64,000 bases of DNA, taken from positions 930,001 to 994,000 of the forward strand of contig JAVLRN010000011.1 in NCBI GenBank assembly GCA_032821775.1, given 5' to 3'. A program made the translations under genes and the position numbers. This document shows, in pieces, positions 24,247 to 34,504 of the stretch. The notes beneath the pieces were generated by a model. The model saw only the letters and a program-made list of their open reading frames with translations, had not been told where the DNA came from and did not search any database. The stretch is from Sanguinoderma infundibulare. Lineage: Eukaryota > Basidiomycota > Agaricomycetes > Polyporales > Polyporaceae. Positions within the stretch are counted from its first letter, which is position 1. Each line of letters begins with the position of its first letter.

Positions 24247-26532
24247 ATGTCTCGACGAAGCCAACCCGAGGCAGGATCTTCGCTGCTCCCGGAACGCGAG
24301 CCCCTATTAGGTTCAGTCAGCGAACGAAATGACTTCGCCAAAAGGCGGCAGCTAGGTACGTTCGACTTGCCTTTCATGCTCCCGTTTCGTATCCACATCT
24401 ACTGTGGTGTGCTATAGGTTCCACGAGTGCAGCCTCCTTGATATTCAACAGGGTCATTGGGACTGGGTATATGCGCCGTCACTTGTCTTCCACGATCGGC
24501 ACTCAAACGTTATGACAGTATCTTCGCCACGCCAAGCGTGATCCTGCGCTCTTCGGGAAGCGTTGGTTTGTCGCTCATTTTGTGGCTCCTTGGAGCGGCC
24601 GTTGCGCTATGCGGAACGGCGGTGTATATGGAACTGGGGACGGTGAGCATCAGCAAAGCTTTGCCTATCTGAGCGGACTGACGAACATCTTCCGGAAGGC
24701 GTTACCCAGAAATGGCGGGGAGAAGAACTATCTCGAGTTCATATTCAGGCGGCCAAAGCTACTGGTCACCTGCATATATGCCATGTACGCGGTATTTACT
24801 GTAAGCATCCCTTCCATTCCTGGTCTCAGCTATCTCTGACTTATCAGCGTACCAGGGCTGGCAAGCTGCGTCTTGCACGGTGTTCGGCGAATGTAAATGG
24901 CCTCGCTTTCTGTCGGTTTACTGTGATTCGATGACCTGACGCTGTTTACTCAGATATCCTCCACGCTATCGATCCCACCCGAACACCGTCTGCCGCTAAG
25001 GCGCGTCTTGCGGGAGTGTTATGCATCACGTTTGCGCTCCTTTTGCACGGCACTGCTCTCAAAGCGGGCTTGCGTCTGCAGAATACGCTGGGCATATCCA
25101 AACTTCTGATCCTTGCGGCGATCGCGCTGAGCGGTCTTGCTTCCCTCTTTCGCGTACCAGGATTCAAGCTGGAGAACGTAAGTTGATGGTGTGAAGTTGG
25201 TGTATAACCGAGATGATCTAATGCGCATGCAGCCTCCGAAGAACTTCGAGTGGTCGACGATGTGGGAAGGGAGCCTCAGCGGCGGCACGAATGCGTTCGT
25301 GACTGGGCTGTTCAACGTAATCTGGTACGCATCTACATGTCTACTATTGTTGCGACACGTGGCGCGACCTGAGTGTTCATTTATACGTATCGCTGTTCAG
25401 GTGCTTTACTGGGTACTCGAACGCGAACTATGCGCTGGGCGAAGTGCGTGACCCTGTCAGAACGTTGAAGCGAGCTGCCCCGCTGGCCATGCTTTCCGTT
25501 ACGCTGGTGTACATGCTCGTCAACGTTGCCTATTATGCCGTCGTTGACAAAGAGGAGATCCTTGGAAGCGGGCGGATCGCTGCCGCGCTGTACTTCGGGA
25601 AGCTGTGGGGCATAGGTGCTGAAAGAGTGCGCAGCGTTGCCTTGCTTCATGATACTTCGTGATGCTAACTGGCAATCCGCATGTAGGTTGTAAGTGCCAT
25701 CATTGCTTTGTCCAGTCTTGGGAACATCTTGGCCGTTCTATTCACGCATGGTCGAGGCAAGTTGCCATCCATATTTGCCGGTCTTGCCTTTACTCATTCT
25801 TCGGACTAGTGGTCCAAGAACTGGGGAGAGAAGGCGTTCTTCCGTTTTCATCCTTCTTTGCTAGCAACAAACCATTCAACGCGCCTTTCGGGGGTCTGTT
25901 CGAGCAGTGGTTTGTAACGACGAGTATAGTGCTCCTCGTGCCTCCAGGAGATGCGTACCTCTTCATGCTCAACTGTTTGTGTCACCATCGCAGTTTTCCT
26001 AAACGCGTCTCTGACAAACTCTGTAGTGTCGACCTACCCTCTGGCGCTGGTAAACATGTTCATATCCGGAGGCCTCTTCTTCATTCACCTCCCCGACGGG
26101 TGGCTTCCCGAGAAGTTGCAAAGGCTTCGTGCGTCCTACGATTGGCGTCCTCCGTTCCGTGCCTGGACACCTGTCGTCCTGCTCTTCTTCATCTCAAACG
26201 TGTTCCTCGTCTGTGCACCCCTCATCCCACCTGCCCGAAGCTTCACGGTCTACGACCACCTCCCGTACTGGGTGAGCGCACCTATGCACGCATGTTTTTT
26301 TGGCTAACTCATGACGTCACAGCTCCACGTCCTGGTCGCCTGGTCGATCTCGCTCGGGGGTGTCGCGTACTGGTACTATTGGGTCGTGTGGTCGCCGCGG
26401 AGGGGCGGCTACGTCGTTGTTCGCGATTGGGTCAGAGATGACGATGGCTCTACCAGGAGGGTTGTCAGGAAGGTCGAGGTCTCGTCGCTCGAGAGGCCGG
26501 GTGATGATGATCCTGACACGCATCTACGTTGA
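24247..26532 (+). CDS. Methionine-permease-like amino acid transporter (APC/LAT)
   Basis: A plus-strand gene of about ten exons. The start at 24247 (MSRRSQPEAGSSLLPEREPL) opens a hydrophilic N-terminus, joined in phase to STSAASLIFNRVIGTG and IFATPSVILRSSGSVGLSLI, the first transmembrane helix with the GTG(I)F substrate motif of APC transporters. Further segments include YMELGT joined to LPRNGGEKNYLEF, a cytosolic loop shared with Mup1-type high-affinity methionine permeases. Also present are SGGTNAFVTGLFN, GYSNANYALGEVRDPVRTLK, FVTTSIVLLVPPGDAYLF, and a C-terminus with two helices and a charged tail (DDDGSTRRVVRKVEVSS). About twelve helices are expected, in the plasma membrane. Mup1-like is the best match; other LAT-type amino acids are possible substrates. 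Confidence 0.86.
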
Positions 26533-26810
26533 TCTGATCTGGTGCTTCCTTCTTCTGGTGTCTTAACCTATTGGCGCGCAAATCCGTTCTCTGTGGTGGG
26601 GTGAAGAACGTCAAAGAGGTGGGTTTCGGCAATACGGCGCAGTGTAACGTCGATGCGAATCCATTCGTATGATGCAACCCTCGGCCGCGAACGCAAACGC
26701 CGCGCACCCTATAAATTCCTGGCACATCGAACCAGACATCATTTATTCTCGTTCATCCAGCTCAGCTTGCGTCCTAGTGCCTATTGTCCTCATCCCATTT
26801 TTGCTTCCTT

Positions 26811-27475
26811 ATGACATCGGCTTCAGATATTACCATCCAACCCCCCTACGATTTCGTAGGCGACGAGGCGAGCCGTGGACGTGTGTCGGGTGCCGAAGAG
26901 ACTATCGGCCCTCCATCCGGTGAGCCTTGTTTTTACTCGTTCCTTGTGATTTTGCCATTCTGATCGATTCACAGGTCAGGGGAAGATCAACCGGGCAGAG
27001 GAGCATTTGCCACCCCCTACTGGCCGTGATAGACCGCCAGTGGGCGTAGTACCCGGTACTCGTGTCGCCGTCCGAAGACGTGAGTGTGTTCTTTCACTTC
27101 CTCTTCACTCAGGACGACGCTTCCGACATCGGTGCAATTGCAGATCTTCCCTCAGACATTCTCAGCGCACGGGAGAATGAGCCTCGCCAGCCGTCGCCCC
27201 CGCGCCGCATCAACCGCACGCCTTCTCCTCTCCCGCCCGCGCCTGACTCGCGCACTGTCATCGACACCGACCCTTACGCCGAGCGCGCGAGTGCAGGCGA
27301 CACTCTCGGCGGCGTGACGTCTGCGGACGTTGACAGGAGTCTGGGTCATCCCGCGATTGGCATGAGCAGCGCCGAGATGCACCACGACGGCAAGCCGCAC
27401 CGCAAGCGGTCGATGCAGGGCAAGGACCAGTATGGATCACACGCGATCCCGAGGGAGGTCGAGACTCGAGAGTGA
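26811..27475 (+). CDS. Disordered conserved hypothetical protein
   Basis: Three exons starting MTSASDITIQPPYDFVGDEA at 26811. Introns near 26919-26973 and 27080-27113 join GPPSG to QGKINRAEEHLPPPTG and then to DDASDIGAIADLPSDI. The product is about 190 residues, hydrophilic and rich in Pro, Arg, Asp and Ser. There is no signal peptide, helix or catalytic motif, and it is almost certainly intrinsically disordered. The Kozak context and a TATA-like ACCCTATAAATT about 100 bases upstream support expression. I do not recognise the family. The splice joins are less certain than in other genes because the protein offers few landmarks. Confidence 0.6.
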
Positions 27476-28212
27476 GGCGGAGCGAGCGGGACCGTCTTGG
27501 GCGATCCAGCAGGGGAGTCACCACGAGTGCGCATGGGTACGGAGTGGGGGCATTTGAAGCTTGCAGACGCGGGCCCTAAGACGGTGAATGTTGGACGTTT
27601 ATTGGGCTCAGCAGGGTGTATTTTTTATATTTCTCGTCGAGTCTGACACTCGTTTTATTCACCTGCACTGCGCCGGGAACCACAGACGGCAGACAACAAG
27701 AACTTGCAGCATCTTACGCGCAAGCCACCCTGATCATAGCACATGATCTGCTACCCGCAACTCTAGAACAGGTATTATGGCTCTTCGATGTAGGTGCTGA
27801 TTTGGAAGACCATATCGTTTGCAGGACCAACGGACCTTGCATGACATGGCGGTGAGGTGCACTGCACCGCTCATTCAGGCTGTACAGCCTGTGAACAATC
27901 CGGCACGTATCCCTTAACACTTCTTAGATGCATTCAACTACTGATGGGCTTCGTAGATAGGATCCTTGGCGACCCCGTAAATCGATGGCTCGACCTGGAA
28001 GCCACCGGCCGTTTGTGCAGGTCTATGCGTCATGTGCAGGCCACACGTTCCGGGCGCGGTAATCGGAATTCCGACATATTTAAACCAGGACGCCCTCAGT
28101 CTCCATTCCCACTTCCGAGCCCACTTACTATCTCCTACCCAGCCCTCCGCGTTTCCCGTGTAATCGGCCTCCGTCCCCCAGCGTATCATAGCTCGCGAAA
28201 AACCCAGCTTCA
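27476..28212. other. Intergenic stretch with a TATA-like element
   Basis: About 740 bases between plus-strand genes. An ATATTTAAA element at 28076-28084 lies about 130 bases before the next start codon, a reasonable TATA box. No coding frame with support. Confidence 0.45.
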
Positions 28213-29164
28213 ATGTTCCCAATCACCTGTAGTTCCTTCGGGGACATCGTCTGCGCCGCCGATCTCGCCATCCGCATAGCCAAAGCTCTCAGCTCGAGCT
28301 CGGGATCAAGTTACGAATACCAATATCTCATCCTAGAACTCAATTCCCTGGCACACACGCTGCAGCTCGCCGGCGCGGCAACGCGCACAGGCATGCTCGA
28401 TCGCGCGGTCGTCAATGGGATCCTCGCCGAGATCGCGCGCTGCCAGACGGTCATGGATCGTCTATGGGAGCGCATCCGCAGATACCAGAAGTCGCTTGGC
28501 GGAGCGGGGCCGTCGAAGGGGAGCTCGTGGCGCAAGATTGGATGGGGCCTGTTCCAGACGCAGGACGTGAAGAAGACGCGGGAGAAGCTTGCGGTTGAGT
28601 CACCGCCTCAGCCTCATCACGCTCATGACGGCGTGTCACATGTACGGCTTGATCCTCACTTATGAACCCGTTCGAGGACTAACGCGATGTGGGGAGGGCA
28701 GGGCAAGCCTTGACGAAGTCAGAGCACAGTGTACCCGATTCGAGGCGAGCGTGCAAATTCGCCTGAACGAGATATACACCGCTGTACGTCAGCTCCCCAC
28801 GAAGCTAGGCTACTCGGGCGCGAATGCCGTGAGCGTCGTCGACTACTTTGGGAAGAAAACCGTGATCCCCATGGACTTCTGCGAGTCCCTGGAGCAGTTT
28901 ATGACGATGGTGGGGGTGGTCGCTATGAAGTGGCCCCCATTTGTGCGCAGCTTCATTCGGACACGAGGCTATCAGACGATATGCGACGACTCAAAGCGGT
29001 GTGTGCGGAATGAGGCGGCCTGGAAGTCTACCATCGCGCCAGGGAGGACGTTCCGCTTGTCGGTCATTACCTCAATCGGGCCGGCCACTAGATGCGCCCA
29101 GACTGGCTCGAATAGTCACACTGTTCGATGCTGTAAAGATTGTCATAGGAATTCACCTTGGTGA
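28213..29164 (+). pseudogene. Frameshifted basidiomycete-specific gene
   Basis: The first frame opens at 28213 with FGDIVCAADLAIRIAKALSS, SSYEYQYLILELNSLAHTL and SSWRKIGWGLFQTQDVKK. These blocks are characteristic of a large family of Agaricomycete proteins that pair such an N-terminus with a conserved C-terminal segment. Just after TREKL (about 28589) the homologous sequence continues only in the +1 frame (RLSHRLSLITLMTACHM). It then crosses a GT..AG intron (about 28640-28708) to DEVRAQCTRFEASVQIRLNE, KKTVIPMDFCESLEQF and AAWKSTIAPGRTFRLSVIT. One surplus base therefore breaks the reading frame. This could be a true pseudogene, an allele, or a sequencing error. The function of the family is unknown. 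Confidence 0.6.
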
Positions 29165-32092
29165 GCCGGCTTGTCCAGTTTATCTCAGGCTTACAGATCC
29201 ACACTGACTGGTACTTTCAGGCTAGCGTCTTCTTTCGAGAATATTCGAGGCAAACTCTACGTAATTCTCATAGGATGCGACCCCGACCTCGCCGAATGGA
29301 TGGCGACGGTTGAAGGTATCATTCTATTGCATGATGATCGAGAATTCCTTGCACAATTCTGACCTGAACCTCCTTTGCACAGGAAAGTGGGATAAAGATA
29401 CACGACAGATGGTCCACTCGTTCATCTTTCACGACCCATCTCTTCCGGGGTGCGACACAGCATCGGCTTTGGTGCCCATCGTCTCAGTACCGTTAGTAGA
29501 TGAGAGGCAGTTGCAGGTAGCTGTTGGAGCATGGAAAACGGATCGCTTTCTGCCTTATCGCGTACAGCCTGGACGTACGTTTCCGTATCTTGACTGACAG
29601 TCGTGTACGATAGTCTAAACTTGGTACTGTACTCCATGGACACGAACGTATGAGATGTTTTTGCTGGTCATCCACTGAAGGAAATGAGATGTCAGGCACG
29701 ATGTCGCGAGAAGGAATCTGGATCCCTAGACGAGCAGGAATGTCCCATTTACCTGGCGAGCGAGATGAGAATCACGAGGTCCCGGCTAAAGATAAAGTCT
29801 GACAAGGGTATGCTGAACATGTGAGTGAACGGTATACGGCAGTCATCCTGCCGGATCCTGGCGGTATGGAACTAAGGAAGAAGGTAGTATTTGGTGTCGC
29901 ACCCAAGGGCGCTAACCAGGGGCGGTGCTTAGAAGAGCGCAATGCTCGGCGAACGCAAGGCACTCTGAACCACTCAGAACAGCCCGCGTGCCTTGCATCG
30001 CGGACATCCGACTGCAACCGTCCCAGCCGGAACCAAAAACAGCAAGCAACATAATCACAGAACAAGTTTGCCACCACAACCAGTAATATTCATCCTATTC
30101 AACCAGTGCGTATTCTCTCCACTCGTCATCTGATCGTAGCACTAACAACGGCGTTCTGTGGACGAGCTGACAGACATCGTATACATACTCTGCGACGTGG
30201 GGCAGCAACTCGCTATGGCACTGGCGGCAACTCCACATTCCGACAGAGCAAACGCGGATCCCTGGACCCTGACCGCACCCGCCAGTCCAGTGAACCATGA
30301 CGCGCCCAGTTGCCAGCGGGGTCACAGTGCGAGGACGTGAACCCACCCAGGGATTGCGCGGGTGTTGGGCACTGGCGGTTGGGCATCTACGAGTGCGTAG
30401 GCATCCGCAGCCATTACTCGCAAGCATCCACTTGGGGTTGGTGGACATCCACGCGAACGGCGCAGGGGGCATGCAAACGGCGGAACATTCGGGGAAGTGA
30501 GCTAGGATCCGAGTCCCGTAGTGGGCATAGGCACACTTACAGGTGTCGCGGATCCTGAAGCGCCGCATTCGGAACCTCCTAAGCCCATTGCGGTACCACT
30601 TCCATGTTATCGCCCGACGGTCGTCGATATGGAAGCATGACTTGCATTACAGCTAGGAGATGGTGACTGGTGATAGACGTGCATCGCAGCACCAACGTAA
30701 CTATCGGAAAGCGTGTTCCAGATGTCTAAAGAAAAGGAATACCGTGAGCAGTCCGGATAGACAACCAATGCAAACCGTACGAATACTCGTTCAACAACAA
30801 CCGAGTTACGCTTGCCGGACAGGGGAAATTTCGCCAGGAACGAGGTCTGGGTCGTGATTCACCTCCTCGCAGAGTGGGACGCGCTGCCCGGACTTCCTAC
30901 ACAAGATTGTGAGCATATACGCGTCGAATGCGCGAGGAAAAGAGGATCGTACTGATTGCACACCGTCATAAGAATGGCGAGTTTCCCTGGTCTGCTGCAT
31001 GTCGTGACGTCCTGTGTCTTGAACAAACCTCACGCACCCCATCCCGGATGTCCGGCACACCACCCCCACCTCCACTCTCCGAGCGGGGCTACGCCCCTCT
31101 GGTCTCAACGCAACGCGCCAGCCAGCTGTCAGCTCGCGCAGTGCTCGCCCTCACCCCATCATCTGCCATGACGCAGGAGTCCTGCACGCCCCACACGGTG
31201 TTCCCCAGCCCAACGCCGTTCCCCCAAGACGCTCGATGACGTAGCGTCAGCGTACGACCTCGCTATTGTCTCGGGTAGTTCGGTATGCGACACTGGACGT
31301 GCACGACCCTTGCGCTCTTGTATGAGGGAGTGGAAGTCGTAGTTAGCGTCGGCGCTCAGAAGTTGCCTAGGTAAAGGTCATGCAAGTAAAAAGGCTCCGC
31401 AGATTCGCACGACAAGCTTGGAGGGTGGGAGGGGACGTAGGCACGGGAATAACGTGGAAATAGCGATAGGTGTGGGCAAAGGTAGAGAGAGCATCGTCAA
31501 GCAGATACACACAACGCACCTAAAACCGCCACAAGGATTCGACGCCGCGCTGTCTCTCTTCCAGACACGCATGCTAGACAGCCTATGATAGACTTCTCGC
31601 GTGCCAGGTTATCTCTCAAGGGACCAGTCCGTCCTGACAGACTCGTGCCGTCCAGGACTCGCCTTTCCTTGTGTTTGAGGTACGGTAACGTCAGGGTTGC
31701 AACTTCGAATGAAATATAGCAATGATGACATGCAATGCGAGGGACGACGACCCTAGAAAGTAATTAGATTGTCGCAACAACAAGGGCTCGTGGACGAACT
31801 AGGACGTACCTTGTAGGCTCTGTTCAGCTCGCCAGGGTAGAGGGACTGGCACAGAGCTGAATTGGCCGGTATCCCTTGCTCCACACGACAGCATGTCCTT
31901 CAAGCCAGCTTGACATGTTCGATTACAATGACCTTATTCTGAACACCACAAGCACTCCTGTAGTTGGGGGGGAACGCATGAGATTCGAGGATGCGAGCAT
32001 GGTAGAGAGAGAAGCAACAAGCGCCGAAGTACATCTCCGACACACGACAGAAAACGACAGGGTAATGATCAAGTTATTTGAGTGGATTCAAT
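29165..32092. other. 2.9-kb stretch without a recognised gene
   Basis: Plus-strand frames at 29171-29362 (containing ENIRGKLYVILIGCDPDLAE) and 29440-29597 look somewhat protein-like and may be decayed exons linked to the broken gene to the left. Frames opposite each other at 30106-30568 (a Cys-rich minus frame and a plus frame with DELTDIVYILCDVGQQLA) cannot be resolved. The remainder to 32092 has only short frames. No RNA gene or mobile element is visible. Confidence 0.4.
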
Positions 32093-32199
32093 TCGTGCTA
32101 TTGATACAGGCAGGTCATAACGATATATCATAAAGATAAGGAGGGTAATGGTGGTGGGTGAGGACGCCTGGCCCGGGTATGTTTTGGCGTGAGGGGTGT

Positions 32200-32896
32200 T
32201 CATGAGCGGAGACGGAAGAGAACGCCGAGGACGACGGCGACGACGACGAGCGCAAAGATAACGAGCGCGACAAGGCATCGCTTCGCCCACTTGACCTCCG
32301 TCCGCCGCATCGACACGATCAGCTCCTCCCGCTCCAGCGCGGGCTTCGACGCCTCCCAGTCCGCCGGCGCGGACAAGGGTGAGAGCAGGATCAGGGCACC
32401 TGCAACCCAGAAGAGGGGGAACACTACACGCAATACAGTCAGTATCGACGTTGGATACAAACTGGAAGAGAGGATCCTCACGGAAACCAAACTTGAAGAG
32501 GTACATCGCGAGCGTCGGCTGGTCAGAGACCTGCGTGTACGCCGGGGGCTCGATCGAGTGCTCGTACGGCGGAGGGAGCGCATCCGATGCGTCGTCGACG
32601 GGCGAAGACTGCCGCACCTCGTCGTGCCGGCTGTCCCGCGTGCCCGTAGTAAGGCTGAGGCGCGTGTCGCGAGCGCGGCGTGCGCTCGAGGGGCGCGATG
32701 CGCCAAAGAAATCGTCGATCGCATCCGTCGTCTCCTCGACAGACACACGCGTCGCACGCGGGGTGTGGGTTTGGGCGGGGACAGGCTGCGCGAGCTGCGC
32801 CTCGATGTCGATGTCGTGCGTGGGAGTCGCCGGGCGGTCAAAAAGACCGAAGAAGGTGGGGCGCGAGGTGGAAGAGGACGCGATAGGAGAAGACAT
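32200..32896 (-). CDS. Tail-anchored membrane protein, copy A
   Basis: Exons 32482-32896 and 32200-32423 (58-nt intron) encode 212 residues. The N-terminal 135 are polar and disordered (start MSSPIASSSTSRPTFFGLFD), with a PPPYEHSIEPPAYTQ stretch. Then comes LFKFGF joined to LFPLFWVAGALILLSPL, a first hydrophobic segment. After that come EREELIVSMRRTEVKWAKRC and a C-terminal helix (VALVIFALVVVAVVLGVLF) ending RLRS. This layout, with two C-terminal helices and a conserved MRRTEVKWAKRC loop, belongs to a widespread but uncharacterised Agaricomycete membrane protein family. It is identical to copy B up to the intron; differences are confined to the last helix and tail. Confidence 0.85.
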
Positions 32897-33001
32897 TGCT
32901 GGTATAGTGGTCGTGGGACGCGGATTGCGTGGGTGTTAAGTAATGTGAAGGCTGGAATGCTCGGTGAGCGGATGTGTTGGAGACATGGCGGGAGCTCGGG
33001 G

Positions 33002-33010
33002 TGTATATAT
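33002..33010 (-). promoter_or_regulatory. TATA box of copy A
   Basis: A TATATATAC-type element on the minus strand, about 108 bases upstream of the copy A start. It is conserved at the same distance in copy B, within the duplicated segment. Confidence 0.65.
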
Positions 33011-33354
33011 GTGCTTGGGGAGGAGCAATCGGATGGCCATTGAATGTATGGGCGCACACAGTCGTCGGTCGATTGGATTGCGAGAGGGAAGCGGCGCGTA
33101 GTACTAGCAACCGTCCTCAGGGAGCTCCCAGCCGCCCACGCGCACAAACACTGACAAACAAAACTCTCTTGCCGACAGTTGCCCCGCATGGTAAGTAACA
33201 AGCGCACGCTTCCGTTGAATGTTTCTTAGCGTCTATTTGGGCAATTCATGAGCTTCAAATTCGGCAAATCATTATGCACAGTTCTCCGTTCCACGATGTG
33301 GTTAAAATCAACGAAGTTCCTGGGTTCTTAAGCCATACAATGGTCCAAAAGCAA

Positions 33355-33443
33355 AGCCCACCGCGAGGGTCGAACTCGCAGCCTTCAGATTTTCCACGCA
33401 TATCGTAAAAGTCTGACGCTCTGGCCGATTGAGCTAGGCGGGC
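33355..33443 (-). tRNA. tRNA-Lys (TTT) with an intron
   Basis: On the minus strand: acceptor GCCCGCC pairing with GGTGGGC, D-arm with GCTCAATCGGCCAGAGC, anticodon stem TCAGA/TCTGA, and T-arm with GTTCGAC in its loop. The anticodon is TTT in the loop start CTTTTA. The 22 bases between the anticodon stem strands imply an intron of about 15 nt in the canonical position 3' of the anticodon. The mature length is about 74 nt. It lies between the two arms of the inverted duplication. Confidence 0.93.
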
Positions 33444-34504
33444 CTGCGAATCGTAGGACAGGTCAATAGTTCAGGAGTGTCTACGACGGCCTGCACTGGA
33501 TGGGAGCCCTGGTGGGCCAAGGCTACACTCCATGTAGCAGTGGTTGGTCACTGGGAGGATGGTGGATCAGGATAGTGGGACTCAACAGACGTAAAGAAGG
33601 TTCTGTCAACGGCAGGAAGGCGACCTGGCCGGCTTCGCCGAACAAGATTAATTCTTCACGGTGGCGTCACGCGCGGGAGCCCGTTCAACTTGTGAAGAGA
33701 CTCTTGAACGTTGGCTTGGGCTGTGTTGGACACGCATGCGTTGTCGCCCTCCCTTGTGGGCCCGACAGGCCTTGCAATGCGCCGAGCCACAAGTCTCAGC
33801 TCAACAGGACCATCAATCGCCGTGTTGTGAGCGTACTGCAATCAGCGTCGGCGGCGATTGGCGCAGGGCGTTAGAGTGGGAGGACTGCCATATATGGCAG
33901 TGAACTTTAATGGGTGCCAGCAGGTTTCCGATTTGCCCGTCATCGTGGCTTTCTGCGCCGTCACTGGAGCTCGGAAGAGCATCGTGCGTCCTCGACGTCT
34001 GGATCGTCACCCTCCGTGTCATGCGCCATGCATCAAGGGCAGGCGCGGTGCGGAGAGCGAAGACGGGGCTCGATATGGGGGGTCGAGCACAGCTTGCGGT
34101 GGGAGGATCGCCTGCGGGCGCCGGGGATGTGCCAGGAGAGGGTCTCTGTGCTCCCGAAACGGGCGGTGGACGGAGGGAGGGACGTGCCCGCTGCCGTCCC
34201 AGTGAAGCTTATGGTTTGATGGACGGCGTGCGCCGCCCCTCCTTCCCCGGTATATATACCGCCCCCTCCGCCAGCCCCGCCCCCGGCCCACCTGCCCCGC
34301 TGCCCATCTCCTACGCCCCGCTCCCCCGAGCACACGTCCGCGTACCGAGTATCGTCTGTTGATAATTCCCCGGCGTCCTCGCGCCCGTCCGAATACAGCT
34401 AATCTCTGCATACTAGTTCCGCTTACTCCCCCTCGCCGTATCCGTAGCCCAATACAAGCATCCACCGCTCTCGTAACTTATCTCGCTCGCTCGCTCTTCT
34501 GCCA
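33444..34504. other. Upstream region of the RRM gene
   Basis: About 1 kb without a supported gene. The part from 34300 to 34504 is strongly pyrimidine-rich, as in leaders of well-expressed fungal genes. Long frames on both strands here reflect GC skew only. Confidence 0.5.
34250..34259 (+). promoter_or_regulatory. TATA box of the RRM gene
   Basis: GTATATATAC lies about 250 bases before the start codon, followed by a C/T-rich tract. This is a plausible core promoter with a leader of roughly 200 bases. Confidence 0.6.

Larger units (their letters stand above)
32093..33062 (-). repeat. Inverted duplication, left arm
   Basis: About 965 bases nearly identical, in reverse orientation, to 38312-39275. 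Identity is highest in the first exon of the contained gene: I count one base difference in 415. It falls in the intron, the second exon and the outer edges. It spans the promoter with its TATA box, the whole gene and about 100 bases of 3' flank. The two arms are 5.25 kb apart. Confidence 0.93.
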
